Counted from the stretch's first letter, positions 12,883 to 24,715 are shown. The stretch is 64,000 bases of DNA from Pseudoscleropodium purum (GCA_963969395.1 OZ017801.1:11351611-11415610), one strand, 5' to 3'. A program made the numbers and translations. The notes: generated by a model from the letters alone, not told the origin.

Positions 12883-13316
12883 ACTATTTTGTATCACATT
12901 TGTAACTTCTAAGTTGTGATTGGTCATATCTTTTGCAAATTGAAGCCAATGTATTTGAATTTTTTTTGTAAAGATTAGAATTTAGACAATAATTAGGCAA
13001 ATTATTTTTCAGAAATTTTCAAAAATCATTTTATATTTAATTTTGAATTTAGCTAATTTGTCATACTTTGCGGTTTAGGGGTTTTTAGTACTAGGGGCTA
13101 CCCAAAATTAATGATCTAGAGCTGAAATTTTTGAACTCTATTCCTACACTAGAGATGCATGTTCCCACCAAAAAAAACTTAAAAAAAAAACTTATTTTAT
13201 ATCCTTTACATTCATGCAAACAAGGCTTCTTTGCGCGTGCAATTCTGAACAATGAAAATGGTTTCAAGGTCGTTTATTTTGTAAAATCTAATTATCATAA
13301 AGTCTTCTCAAATTGA
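12883..13316. repeat. Dispersed repeat, copy 2 (pairs with 12071-12503)
   Basis: See copy 1 for the shared segments. It is immediately preceded by GAATGCAAGAACCACTAGTA, nearly the same as the outer end of the foldback element at 13727. This suggests that the two kinds of element share ends. Confidence 0.5.
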
Positions 13317-13726
13317 AAATTTTTATTTTAAAAAAAAAATGTCTACCCTATTTTTTACAAATTAAAACATCAAAGTACCTATTTTCATGAGATTTTGCCC
13401 TTTTCTAGTTCACCTACTTAAATTTTTTTTTCAATGATTTTCCTTCTTAGGGTACCTTCTCCTTAAAGGTTTACTCATTAAACATATTTTTCTAATTTTT
13501 CTAATTTTTTTTTTAATTTTATAGTACTACTGAAAAAATCTTGAGTATTGTGGCCAATGCAACAAAACCAGAAGGTGTTTCTTGCATTCACCCTGAGAAA
13601 GATGATTTCTTCAATGACCAACCCAACTTTCTAAGATTGATATGCTCTATGAGCACTTTGCCATATTTTTTAAAAGTGATTGTGGATTTGTACAAGAGGC
13701 CCCATTCTTTGTCATTGAGGTGGAGG

Positions 13727-14359
13727 TGAATGCAAGAAACACTTGTACTATTTGTTGCGTTTTGTCACACCCTAATTTTTTATTTTGTTTTGGCCATAAC
13801 TTTGTCTTTTAGCTTCAAATGACTCAAAATTTATAGGGAAGCTACTCATAACCACTATATACCTTTTTCAATTTTTCAAGATTTTTCAAAAATAATTTAT
13901 TATTTTTTAATAGCCTCAATAATTTCTCACAATGGCTGATTTAGGATTTTTTGCACTCTTTTTAACCCAAAAAAACAAATATTAGAGCTGAAATTTGGAG
14001 AGAAGATCTTCTAGTAGACTTATACCTACTATCCAAATGAATTTGAAAAATACTTAGCACAGTAGCTATAAATCTACTAGAAGACCATTCTCTCCGAATT
14101 TTAGCTCAAAATTTGTTTTTTTGGATTAAAAAGAGTGCAAAAAAACCCCAATTCAACTATTGTGAGAAAATATCGGGGCTATTTAAAAATAGTAAATTCT
14201 TTTTGAAAAATCTTGAAAATTTGGAAAAGGTGTATAATAAGTTATGAGTAGCTTCCCTTTCAATTTTGAGTCATCCGAAGCTAAAACATAGAAGCTATAG
14301 CCAAAAACAAAATTAAAAACTAGGGTGTGATAAAACACAATAAGTGTTTCTTGCATTCA
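13727..14359. mobile_element. Foldback element with arms of about 295 bp
   Basis: The sequence from 13727 rightward (TGAATGCAAGAAACACTT...) is the reverse complement of the sequence ending at 14359. The match continues with moderate divergence to about 14022 and 14071, leaving a loop of about 48 bases. The whole element would fold into one long hairpin. It encodes no protein. Its outer ends match the start of the repeat at 12883. A foldback element of similar size lies at 60079-60680, with different ends. Confidence 0.7.
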
Positions 14360-14655
14360 TTGGTGGATATATACCAAATCTTACTATGTCTAAAACCGCC
14401 ATCATTCATCACTCTATGTACATCTCTAAAATGAATAATATCTATGTTGAAGAAATGATATTAGAGCATCTACCAAAAAGAATTGACTCTTCATAATTTT
14501 TATATGAGGTATACAAATGTTACATTCCGTTGTGCATCAAAGTGTTGATTATTGTTTGAATCAAAATGTTTGAATCAACTATCCTAATTATTATATATGA
14601 GTTAATTATTATGTTGGGTGGGATATTGTTTTTTTAAGTAGTGAAAGCTTTCTAG

Positions 14656-14881
14656 CCCTCAAACTTTATTGACTTAAATCCCATCAAAAACCTATGGAAG
14701 TTTACAAAAGACATTGTCCAAAATGAGGTGCTACCATCAAACAATAAAGAATTAATCTAAACCATTGAAAGAGCATGGGAAGAAGTATCGCTCGAGATAA
14801 TTGAAGTTCTCCTTGCCAGCATGCCTTACCGTATATATGAAGGCCATAATCAAAGCTAATGGTGATAGCACTAGATGGTAG
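14656..14881 (+). pseudogene. Remnant of a Tc1/mariner-type transposase C-terminus
   Basis: From 14656 the frame reads PSNFIDLNPIKNLWKF, matching the SPDLNPIENLW block around the last catalytic acid of Tc1-type DDE transposases. It goes on with a lysine- and asparagine-rich helix, an in-frame stop, TIERAWEEVS, and LLASMPYRIYEG. After a frameshift it ends IIKANGDSTRW and a stop, the usual end of such proteins. At least one stop and one frameshift break it, and nothing upstream of the block is recognisable, so it is a dead fragment. This family is distinct from the plant-type mariner element at 25195-27461, whose equivalent block reads LDMNVLDLDFF. Confidence 0.7.
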
Positions 14882-14989
14882 ATGGTAGATAGTTTGTCAA
14901 AAAAATGTTATATTCACATATAATTTCACAAATTCTTTTCACAAATTCTTTTCGTAAATTCTTAATACATCAGTAAAGTAGTCTTGATT

Positions 14990-16245
14990 ATCTTTCCAAT
15001 GCGCTATGTGGTTTATGATTTGGATCAACTGTGAGAAGGTGGTGGCAATTCAAAATTCGAGGTGTGTGTGCTCTGTTTCTGTAAATGGAATGCTGCAAAT
15101 TGGTGGTTACTGTACTGCACATTTCAGTTCGAGTCCGGCCTACACACACACTCGGGAGTTGGGACTATCGGTCAGCACATCCATCTCGCTCCACCTGAAC
15201 GTACTTCGCTTACCAATATGGATCACGAGTCAATCCATTGGAGAGCAGTATGTGGAGACTTGATCAGGAGCATCAATCGAAGCAGCTGATCGATGCGCGC
15301 ATGCACAGTCATTGACTGCATTGACGACGTACTCAATTACCGGTACTGCATGAATTACTGATCAAAGAATCGATATGCACACGAGGACGTACGTACGTAC
15401 ATCGATCGATCTTGAAGTTAGGGTCGAAACCAAAAGCAGATCCCCGCCCCGCCCGGTCGGCGCTGTGTCTGTAGTCTCGTGTATTTGTTCCTTGCGCACA
15501 TTGGGTGTGTCACCTGCCTTCGACTGCGTTCTTGCTCTTCTTTATCGTGCAGGAAAGGTTCCTTTACTTGCATGTGTCGATCACCCACCAGTCCACCACC
15601 ATCAAAAAAAAATAAAAATGCGGATACAGATAAGTCCCAACTTATTGTTAGACCTTATCGCAATCTCCACTCTGCCAGCTAACCCAGCTCCATCCCTTGT
15701 TGATAACCTAGGAGAGGGAATCAAAGCTGATACAGATGATAGACATCGGGGAACAGTTCATACTTAAAACTGTACAGTTCAAACATACGGTTTGCTAGCT
15801 ATAGTAGCTGCAGGTATGATGTTCCGATTCCCGAGGTCCGTCCGTCCGTCCGTCCGTCCATTCCGAGCAGAATGTAAGTTACTGTACGTAGCAGCTAGCC
15901 ACTTGGCAAGCCTGGGCGTGCTGCAGGGGCAGGATTTTTGCCCATAAGCTTACAGACGAGTACAGTAGTTTGTAAGAAGGTAGGAAATAGTACTGCTGGG
16001 TGCGAAATCACAAGGAGGGGGCGGGCCAGGTGGGGTGGTTGGGTGTGTCATACACAGGACACTTGGATGGTCACGAAGAGCCTCTCAGGGCTCGAGAGAC
16101 AGCAGACCACCCCTTCCCTCCAAATCAGCCCCTCTAAACTGGCGACAATCATTCGCGGTCTGAAACAACTGCTTAAATTTGGTGTCCAATCCGACACTTT
16201 ATGCTACCGTGCCTAGTTACTAATACTATAATAGTTAAATTTTAA
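14990..16245. other. GC-richer island without a recognised gene
   Basis: The base composition is clearly higher in G+C than in the flanks. There are many restriction-site-like palindromes (ACGTACGTACGTAC and ATCGATCGATC near 15390-15410) and a GTCC microsatellite at 15836-15859. Frames on the plus strand (15006-15289, 15375-15767, 15938-16216) overlap one another and show no domain. It may be a transcribed non-coding region or a decayed gene. I cannot assign a function. Confidence 0.35.
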
Positions 16246-16249
16246 ATTG

Positions 16250-16395
16250 TTTTTGGTGGCAAGTGAAAGGAGGTTCTAACGCACCAAAGAATGTGACATT
16301 TGGATGCAGTATGTAAAAGTTAGAAAGGGTCAAAGATTTATTTGGTTTAGGTTCTAACTAAAATTGTTTCTTCAATAAAGGTACATATTGATTTA
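16250..16395. repeat. Dispersed repeat shared with 27494-27626
   Basis: GGCAAGTGAAAGGAGGTT begins both copies, followed by GCACCA, AAGTTA.AAAGGGTCAAA and ATTGTTTCTTC blocks in the same order. In the second location the copy lies just outside the right end of the mariner element. It is non-coding. Confidence 0.55.
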
Positions 16396-17097
16396 ATTTC
16401 TTTTTTTGAAACATACATTTGAACATGCCCACCTCTCCTACATTTTGCAGGCGGATTTGGGCGGGCCCATCTATAGGCCATTTGCCTTGACACGCCTTGG
16501 GCCTCACCCATGGCCAACCTTAGGGCCGGCCTAGAGTTCCACATGAGGGTTTCATCAGACGTTTTTGTGGGAGGGTTTGTAGCATTTTGTCTCTTCATGT
16601 TTTAGAGGCGAGTTTGGAGGTTGCAATCTAACCTCCAAAAGGTCCTTGTTTTAGAGGTCAGCCACCACTTCTAAGTAAGGCCCGAAGAGAGGTCATCCGT
16701 TTTGGTCTTTTGGAGGACGAGTGGAAATGCTTTTAGAAGGGACTTCTCGGTAGGGAGAGGGTTGTGTTAGGCCTATTCCCATTGTTGTGAACTAGCAATA
16801 CATTGCCAGATTTTAAAATAATTTTTTTAAAATTTTAAAATTTTAAAATTATTTTTGTCATTATTATTTGATGTGGTAGTTGTTGTGCCACGTCAAATGG
16901 CTATCGTGGTTGAGTTTCTATAGTTTGGGAAATTGGGGGAATTCAAAGCATTATAAAAATTATTTGAAAAAATAAATTATTTATTTATTTATTTTGTTAC
17001 TACAGTGCAAGGGGTGCCAAAAATCAAAAGTTAGCAACCCTTTTGAGGCCTCAAAACTTCTGTAATGGTCTTCTAAAGAATCTAAAAAACATCTAAT

Positions 17098-17742
17098 ACA
17101 TTAGAAGATTTTTTAGGCCAAAAGAAACTAACGAATTCCAAGGTTGACAGGACAGTCGGACGTCCGGGACGTCCAGACGCGGACGCTGTGTCTGCAGCAT
17201 CCGCTAACATTTACGGTCCCCGTCCGCCCCGTCTGTTTCGACCGCCCTGTTTCCCCCGACTGCAAAAATATATTTCATATTTTAGCTTTTACATAAATAG
17301 TGATATACAACTCTATTGAATCGCAATTGCAATATAAGAAAAATCAAAATCAAAATGACTTCACTCTTAATCTCTCATTGGTGGAAACAATCAAAACAAA
17401 AAACCCAAAACGGGTTTTCTAAGCCACCTCGCCCGTCCGCCTTCCGATGGCGGGAGGGACGCTACGTCCGCTGGCGTCCGTGAGGACGGACATCCGGGTT
17501 ACGGACGCTATTTTGGGGCGGACGTACTGATTTGTCAACCCTGACGAATTCCTAGATTGTTAGAAACAACCTAAGATTGTTGGCACATCAATAATTTAAT
17601 GTGGTTGAGATCCAACCATATCAGATAACATTATTTAATTAATTAGTATTTTAAAAAACTAATTAAAATTTTTAAATATGCATCTTCATAATTTTAGGAA
17701 CAACCCCAAAACAATCTTTTGGAGGCCAAAAAAAGATCTAAT
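17098..17742. mobile_element. CATTAGAAGA-end miniature element carrying a nested hAT element
   Basis: The left end CATTAGAAGATTTTTTAGGCC pairs with the right end, which reverse-complements to GGAATTAGATCTTTTTTTGGCC. Removing the hAT insertion (17139-17543 plus one 8-bp duplication) leaves an element of about 230 bp. Its core, ATTTAATGTGGTTGAGATCC, recurs in relatives at 16868, 18713 and 41918. Confidence 0.55.
17139..17543. mobile_element. GC-rich hAT-type miniature element 1
   Basis: The ends read CAAGGTTGACAGGAC (one change from the consensus CAGGGTTGACA) and, reverse-complemented, CAGGGTTGACAAATCAG. The 8-bp sequence ACGAATTC flanks it exactly on both sides (17131-17138 and 17544-17551). 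An 8-bp duplication with CAGGG ends is the hAT signature. The subterminal parts are strikingly GC- and CpG-rich (repeated GGACG/CGTCC motifs), unlike the surrounding DNA, while the middle is AT-rich. There is no transposase. Confidence 0.85.
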
Positions 17743-18635
17743 TCCAGCTTAAGTCATGTTGTTGAGTGTAGCTTAAGTTCAATCATGGCTAACTAGGGGT
17801 ATCACCTCAAGGTTGTCTACCATATTTTAATCTAGAAAACACCTAAGAAGACATTTAGTGTCCTTTGGATGGTTTTAGGGAGGCCTTTGGGATGGAAAAA
17901 AAATAATGTTTCAGCCAATTTCAAGATTAGTAGGGGGTAGAGTAAGGAGAGGACAAAAGGTGTTTGAATGCACTTTAAGTGTCTGAATAAAATTGGATAT
18001 TTCCTTATTGTGGCATATTTTTTCATTTTCACTTTAAACAATACTCAAATTATAAATCAATATGTAGTATATTTAGGCACCTTCAAGTTTCATGCTCTTA
18101 ATGTGAATTTGAGGCATACAAGTGATCTCTATTGAATTTGAATCCAACTATTGAAATGAAGTGTAGTTTTGATTCCAACTTGGGGATTTGAAAAATTCCT
18201 AAAATTGAATATTTTATTACAATTTGAACTTTGGATTGGTAAAGATGCATTGGTAATTGTAGACTTATCATCCTCATAACTTCATATTTTTTCATTTCAA
18301 ATATGAAAAAAATTAAATTGAGTTGAGAGTTTAGGGAAAAAATTTGAAAACTATTCATGTCATTTTCATTCTTTAAAAAAATATTAAGTAGAAGTAGGTA
18401 TATGATAAAGGAAAAAAATTAATTATTACTAGTTAATAGATGGAATTGAAGCACACTAACCCAATTGATGAGCTTGTCTTAACATTTGGAATTACCTTGA
18501 AGAACTTCTTTTTAGAAAAAAGTAAAATTGGAACTCAAAGACAAATCTCCCACTTTATTTTTTTAAAAAGATGCTTTAATTGCTTGCAAAATAAGATGCT
18601 TTATAAACACTTATTACTTATCCAAATGGAACAAA

Positions 18636-18895
18636 CCATTAGAAGAGATTTGAAGGCTCTACCAACACTATGAATTTCTTGGCTCTAAAAAAGCTGAGAA
18701 CGCTACCACTTGTACAATCTAATGTGGTCAAGACAATGCTACATCATTTCTCAAAAAAATAATTCAAAAAAATAAGTTCTTTTCAATTTTTTTTAATTTT
18801 AATTTAATTTTAATTTTTTTATGACAACGCTATATTTTTTCCTTGTTGGAGGAAGAATAAGGGAAATAGGCCTAAAACGGCCCCTCTTGCCTACC
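18636..18895. mobile_element. Probable CATTAGAAGA-end miniature element
   Basis: The left end CCATTAGAAGAGATTTGAAGG matches the family at 17098 and 41838. The internal CTAATGTGGTCAAGACAATGC block is also shared. The right end is less clear; the GGCCCCTCTTGCC stretch near 18880-18893 is the best candidate. Confidence 0.4.
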
Positions 18896-20339
18896 GATAT
18901 CATACAATGCAAATCTTTCTAAATAGACAAAAATATAATATCTTAAAAATAAAATTTTGAAACATTTATTTTAAATTTTTAGTTTTCTGGTTGCCTATTC
19001 ATAAAGATTTTGAACTTTACGTGACATAACTTTTGCATTTAGGCATTGGTTGAAATAATAATTATATATTTTTAAAATATTTCTCTATTTTTGAAAAATC
19101 ATGCCAAAAATTCAGATCAAAAGGTATTGCTTAAATAGTCAAGTGTCTCCCAAAGGGACACTTAGAATTTTAGGGATTAAATTAGCCCAATGCCTAGGAA
19201 ATAACTTGCATTGTTGTAGGAAACTAAGTTTTTTTTAATATAAAAATATTTTTTGAACATTTCAATTCACTTCAATTTGAAAAAGCATTGTACATTTATA
19301 TTTTTTTAAATAATTTATATAATTTTAAAAGTTAAGAATTTGGAATTATTTTGAATTATAAAAAATCATTATTTAAAAATATAATGTATTTAAAATTTTA
19401 AGAATTTATGATTAAAGAATGATCAAATTTCATACTTAAAAGATTCAAATGTACAAATAAAAAAAATAAAAAAATTTGCAAACTTACACAATATTTTACA
19501 GATTATTGGCTCATAAAGGTTGGTAGTGAAATTATCAGGTGGAATAAAATTTCAACTTGTACTAGTTTAGAATAGAGTGGCCTTAAAAAATTGGTATCAC
19601 ATGCATTAATAGACTAATTTCATAGTACCCTACTTGAGGGTCATATTAAAAAATTAAATGTTTTTTGAAATGCCTAAATTTCAAAAATATCATAAGTAAA
19701 ATGTCTCCAAGGTTGCATAAATTTTTCTTCAACATTGCCTTTTATTTTTTGAAATATTTCAAAATTATATAAAAAATTATACAATAAATAACATTTTTAA
19801 GTGTAAAACCTAAAACATTTAATTAATGACCATGATCAAATTGAATAGACAAAACAACCAAGAAGAGATATGGTAATAAAAACACATCAACTAAAAAAAG
19901 ACACATCAACAAAAAATGAGAAAAGTTACAACAACCCAAACCATAAACTGCCAAAATCCTAAAATGTGAATTCAAAACTGAAAAGATAAGTATTCCAACA
20001 CTTTGTACCAAATCTAACCTTAACATATAGTAGTATGTCTTTATCATTGGAGCAATTAATCAAATGCTTTATGTAAAAGATTCATATAATTTTGTCTATA
20101 ATTCATTATTTTGATTTTGGCTATATGTAAAACAACAAAAACCATCAATAACTTTGTATTTGTAGGATTGAATTGAAAATTTGCAAATTGAATTTTTTCA
20201 TTGTATGCTCTCTTGATTTGTGTAATATTAAATGACAAAAAGTAATATTGTAGATTATTTTTAAAAGCTTTCAAATACATATTTAAACATCCAAAATATT
20301 GTTGACAAATTTCCAAGGAATTTTTCATTGCCTATTTTT
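18896..20339. other. AT-rich intergenic DNA
   Basis: No gene, paired ends or clear repeat was recognised. Short minus-strand frames at 19823-20328 are AT-driven and resemble no known family. Confidence 0.35.
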
Positions 20340-21418
20340 TTCTATGTCAATGACATTATAATAAACATCAATTGATCATGTAAAAAAGTGTATTGAACAT
20401 TTTTCAAATACCTATCCTCAAAATTTAAAATGAATTTGAAATTTATATAAAAAAAACATTTTTTCATCCCATTTTTCTTTGTCAAAAATATTTGATGATA
20501 AGGTAGAAAGTATGGGGTTGAGTTTGTTGAGAACATTCAAAAATCTATCATGAATCTCTAAAAATGGTTTTGAAAAGTTTGCAAAAAAATTAGTTGTAAT
20601 TGTCTACTTCTTAAATGTCGTTAATAATTTATAATGAACCTCAATCTTATGGTGAAGTTTGTTGAAATATTTTAAAACATCTATCCTTAGCAAGATAAAT
20701 TTTTTGATGAATTGATCACTTTTTTTACTTCAAATGTCAATAGAATCATATTATAAACATCAGTTATATCTTAAAGCTTGTTGAAATTGTTTATGATATT
20801 TATCTTCAATTGATAAAAATCAATTTTATAAGGTTGCCATAATGTATCATGGACACATTTATCAATTTGACACCCTCATCTTGTTGAGGTGTCCTTTATA
20901 TGATCATATAGTTACGAACACGATGTTGACCATTAAACATGATCATTTATACAAATGTGGATTTATCTTGACCAAGTATTGTGCCACATAGACACTACAT
21001 AGCACAAAATTGGATACCAATTGTTGCCATTGAATTCCTACCGATGGTCACTTGTGCCCTTTTCATTGTTGCTCATGTCCCGTTCATTGCATCCATGTTC
21101 TTTTTGTTTATGCTTTGGTCCTATCCGTTTGTACCCATATTCTTTCATTGTTATCCGATTTTCATAATAAAAATGCATATCATAAAAATCTTCACCTATT
21201 AGAGATGCTCAATAATGCTTTTACACCTCAATTCTAAATTTAAGCCCTAGAAGCATAAATCCATTTGCCTAGATTGTCAAGCATCTCCACCTATCTTTAT
21301 TTGATGGCCATATTTGATGTCACAAACTTACCCAATGCTACAACTTTGCAATCTTGTAGTGGAGTTTATTGATTTTTTTGCACATGTGTATCTTCAATGT
21401 TGAAGATAGTATTGAAAA

Positions 21419-21639
21419 CAGGGTTGACGAATCTCTACGTCCGCCCCAAAATAGTGTCCGTAACCCGGACGTCCAGACGCCAACGGACGCAGCGTCCCTC
21501 CCGCCGCCGGAAGGCGGACGGGTGGGGCAGACGGGGGCAGACAGGACAGGGCGGACGGCGTCTGCGAATGTCAGCGGACGCTGCGGACACAGCGTCCGCG
21601 TCCGGACGTCCCAGACGTCTGACCGTCCTGTCAACCCTG
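21419..21639. mobile_element. GC-rich hAT-type miniature element 2
   Basis: The ends CAGGGTTGACGAATC and, reverse-complemented, CAGGGTTGACAGGACGG match element 1 in opposite orientation. ATTGAAAA flanks it exactly on both sides (21411-21418 and 21640-21647), an 8-bp target duplication. It lacks the AT-rich centre of element 1 and is GC-rich throughout, so open frames run through it on both strands. None encodes a known protein. It sits inside a satellite monomer. Confidence 0.9.
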
Positions 21640-22024
21640 ATTGAAAAGTTTCTAAGAAATCTTTGATCTTCAATTTTTGTAATTTCAATAATATTTCATA
21701 AGAAACATCAATACTATAATACACTTTATTGAACACTTTCAAAAATCTATCCCCAATTTTCAACATAAGAGTAGAAAGTTTCTAAAGAATATGCCATTTA
21801 TATACTACTATGCTAATGTTAGTAATGTAATTTGATTTAAAACATCAATCATGTAGTAAACTTTGTTGAAAACTTTTCAAACATCTATCCACACTCTTCA
21901 AGATATTATTGAAAAGTTTTCAAGAAATCTTCCCCTAGCTATTATTTTCTAACTTCACTTGTATTTGATGATAAATATCAATTTCTTTGTGATGTTTGGA
22001 GAAAACTTTTCAATTGGTACATTG

Positions 22025-22495
22025 AAACCATTGGGATTGGCATTTTTCAATTCTATAATTAAATTCTTAACAATTTAGTATATTGAATCATTCTCTACTA
22101 CTATCTATTTACTACTTTTTTCTATGTGTTGTATAAATCCAAATGATCTAAAATTTTTCAAACATGTAGTCAACTTGTCTAGGAAAAAAAATCCAAAGAA
22201 TACCACCATTTTGGATATTTTTCATAGAAAAGTGAGCTTGTGAAGTGTAGCTACTCTATTTTTTGTAGGGCCAAAAAACTAATTTCAATGAATTTGAATG
22301 ATTATATCTTGAAATCTAAGAGGTGGAAATTTTTGAAATTTTTACCACATGTTTTCAAGTTAGCATACTATAAGATCCTATGGGTTATATACGTAAAAAA
22401 AAAATGTGTTTTCAAAAATTTGGTACTTGTACTAAAATTGGCAATTTTTGAGTGTTTATGGTGAAAATATAGTCATAGAACTTTAGGAGTTAAGA
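22025..22495. mobile_element. Truncated TTAAC-type element inside the satellite array
   Basis: It is collinear with 2605-3140, starting CCATTGGGATTGG and ending in an inverted-type end, AACTTTAGGAGTTAAGA. The left third of the 2121 element is missing. Satellite sequence resumes on both sides, so the insertion is younger than the array. Confidence 0.55.
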
Positions 22496-24715
22496 TAGTC
22501 TTGAAAAGTTTATAGGAAATTTTTCAATCTCTAAGTTTCTAATGTTAGTAGTTTTTGATTATATACATCAATTATGTCACAAAGTTCATTCAAAAACTTT
22601 TCAAACATCTATCAATAGTCTCCAAGATAGTATTCAAAAGCTTTAAAGGAATCATTCACTCTATATTTTTTTAACATTAGTGGTATTTGAGGATAGACAT
22701 CAATCATATGTTAAAGTTTATTGATTTGAACTATTCAAGCATCTATCTATACTCTCCAAGATAGTATTCAAAAATTCCTAAGGAATCTTTTAATGTCTTT
22801 TATTTTTAATGTCACTTATATTTGAAGAAAACATTAACCATGGGGTAAGCTTTCATAAGAGCTTTTCAAACATTCTCCTCAATCTCAAAGATAGCATTGC
22901 AAAGTTACCGAAAATCTTTCATTCATTCTTACCTTAATGATGTCAAGCAAAATTCAATGATAAACATTAATCTTGTAGAGAAAACTATAAAATGCTCTTC
23001 AAACATTATCTTCACACTTCAAGATAGTGTTGAAAGATTTCTTAAGAATATTTGTTTTCTATTAAATGATAAAATTTAGTGATAGTTATCAATCATGTGA
23101 TAAATTTTGTTGAAAACCTTTCTAACATCTATCCTTTGTCTTCCTACTAAATTGAAATGTTTACAAAGAATAATTTAGTCTTTACTTTTTCCAATATCAA
23201 TTGAATATTGAATGATAAAACATGAATTGTATGTTAAGATCTTTTAAACACATATTGTAAATCTTCAAGATAAGATTGAAAAGTTTCTTGGAAATCTTTT
23301 AATATCTTAGGAATTATTTGATGTGAACCATCAATCTTGTGGTCAAATTTGTTGAAAACTTTTCAAACATCCGTACTAAATTTTCAAAATAGGATTGATA
23401 ATTTCCAAAGAACCTACCATTGCTTCCTTTTCTAATTTCAATAATATTCAAATAATCATAATCAATTTTATAATAAAGCTTGTTGAAAAACTTGTACAAA
23501 ACCATTATCAAGAATTCTTTTACTTTTCTTTACAATAATTTTAGATGTAATAAAACTTATCAAATTGAAGTATTGAACAAATTTAATGATGTCTAATAAA
23601 AATCAGCCAAAAAGAACCTCAAGAAATTGGACATAATGCTTCGGATATTAATTATTATACAATATGAAAATTTATTCCCTATTCAACACATTTTGACAAG
23701 TTTCGATAGATTTAAACAAAATTTAGCATAATAAATGATAAAAATAAAATGTAAATAAAGTGTGTGTGTGTGTGTTGTATTTATGAAAACTTTTCAAATA
23801 TCTATCTTTAGTCTAAAAGATAAGATTTAAGGAAATTTTTTTATTTGTATATTTTTTTAATATTAGTGATATTTGAGGATAATCATCAATTATGAGGTAA
23901 ATTCTTTTAATATTCTTTGAAACATCTTTGCTTATTTTCCAAGAACTTTTGAAAAGTTGAAAATGTCAAACATTTATCTTTGGGATTTAAGATATAGTTG
24001 ATAAGTTTATAAAGAACTTTTTATTGTCTAAATTTCTAATGTTAGTAATAGTTGTTTATTATCATCAATCTTATCATAGGGTTTGTTAAATTTTTTTTAA
24101 CATCTATCTTTAGTTGTCAAATAGGATTGGATCATCTCTAACAATGATTTATATTTTAGTTTTTGAATGTTAATAATATTTAATAGTAATATATAAATTG
24201 TGTAGTGGCATTTGTTTAGAAAATTTAAAACATCTACCTTGAATCTTTAGGATAGGGTTAAAAATTTCTAAAGAATCTTTAATTGTTTATTTTTTTAATA
24301 TTAGTTATATTCAATCATAGACATTAATCATGTGATAAAGTTTGTTCAAACTTTTTGAGTTTACAAAAGTTTACATCTTTTTTTTCCAAATTTTTTGTCT
24401 GTTTTAAAATAAATTTTATAGTACTGGTATTGTAATTCATATGTTTTTCATTTCTAATAGCAAAAAAATTTTAGGATCTTGAAAATAGATATCATATCCT
24501 AAGTTATAAAATTTTTAAAAGCACATTTTTAAAAGCTACAATAATTGATTGTAAGCCTCTAAATTGATTTGAAAAAAATTTAGATCATGCACTCAAGGAG
24601 TTAGTAATGGATCCACAATGGCATTGTTTTGTTTTGTGGTATATACAAAACAATATTGAAAATATCCTAGTCAAAAACAAAGTATTCAAACTAAAGGGAT
24701 AACTTTTAGGATATC

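Larger units (their letters stand above)
20340..24370. repeat. Degenerate satellite array, monomer of about 130 bp
   Basis: A recurring block reads roughly AAAGTTTGTTGAAAAC, then TTTTCAAACATCTATCC, a CTTCAAGATAG block, TTGAAAAGTTTCTAAGGAAT and a T-rich stretch, ending ATATTTGATGATAAAC. Good examples of the CAAACATCTATC core lie near 20670, 21865, 22595, 22730, 23120, 23355, 23790 and 24230, spaced near multiples of 130 bp. Copies are strongly diverged. The array is interrupted by unrelated DNA at about 20840-21340, by the hAT element at 21419, by the TTAAC-type element at 22025, and by a short TG repeat at 23761-23775. Confidence 0.65.

Noticed and set aside
14871..14895. GATGGTAGATGGTAGATAG short tandem repeat
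   Set aside because: A trivial slippage product at the end of the Tc1-type remnant.
20981..21237. Hydrophobic frames resembling a membrane peptide
   Set aside because: Two overlapping frames in AT-rich DNA that interrupts the satellite; composition alone explains the hydrophobicity.
21338..21766. Overlapping open frames on both strands
   Set aside because: They arise because the GC-rich hAT miniature element lacks stop codons; none resembles a protein.
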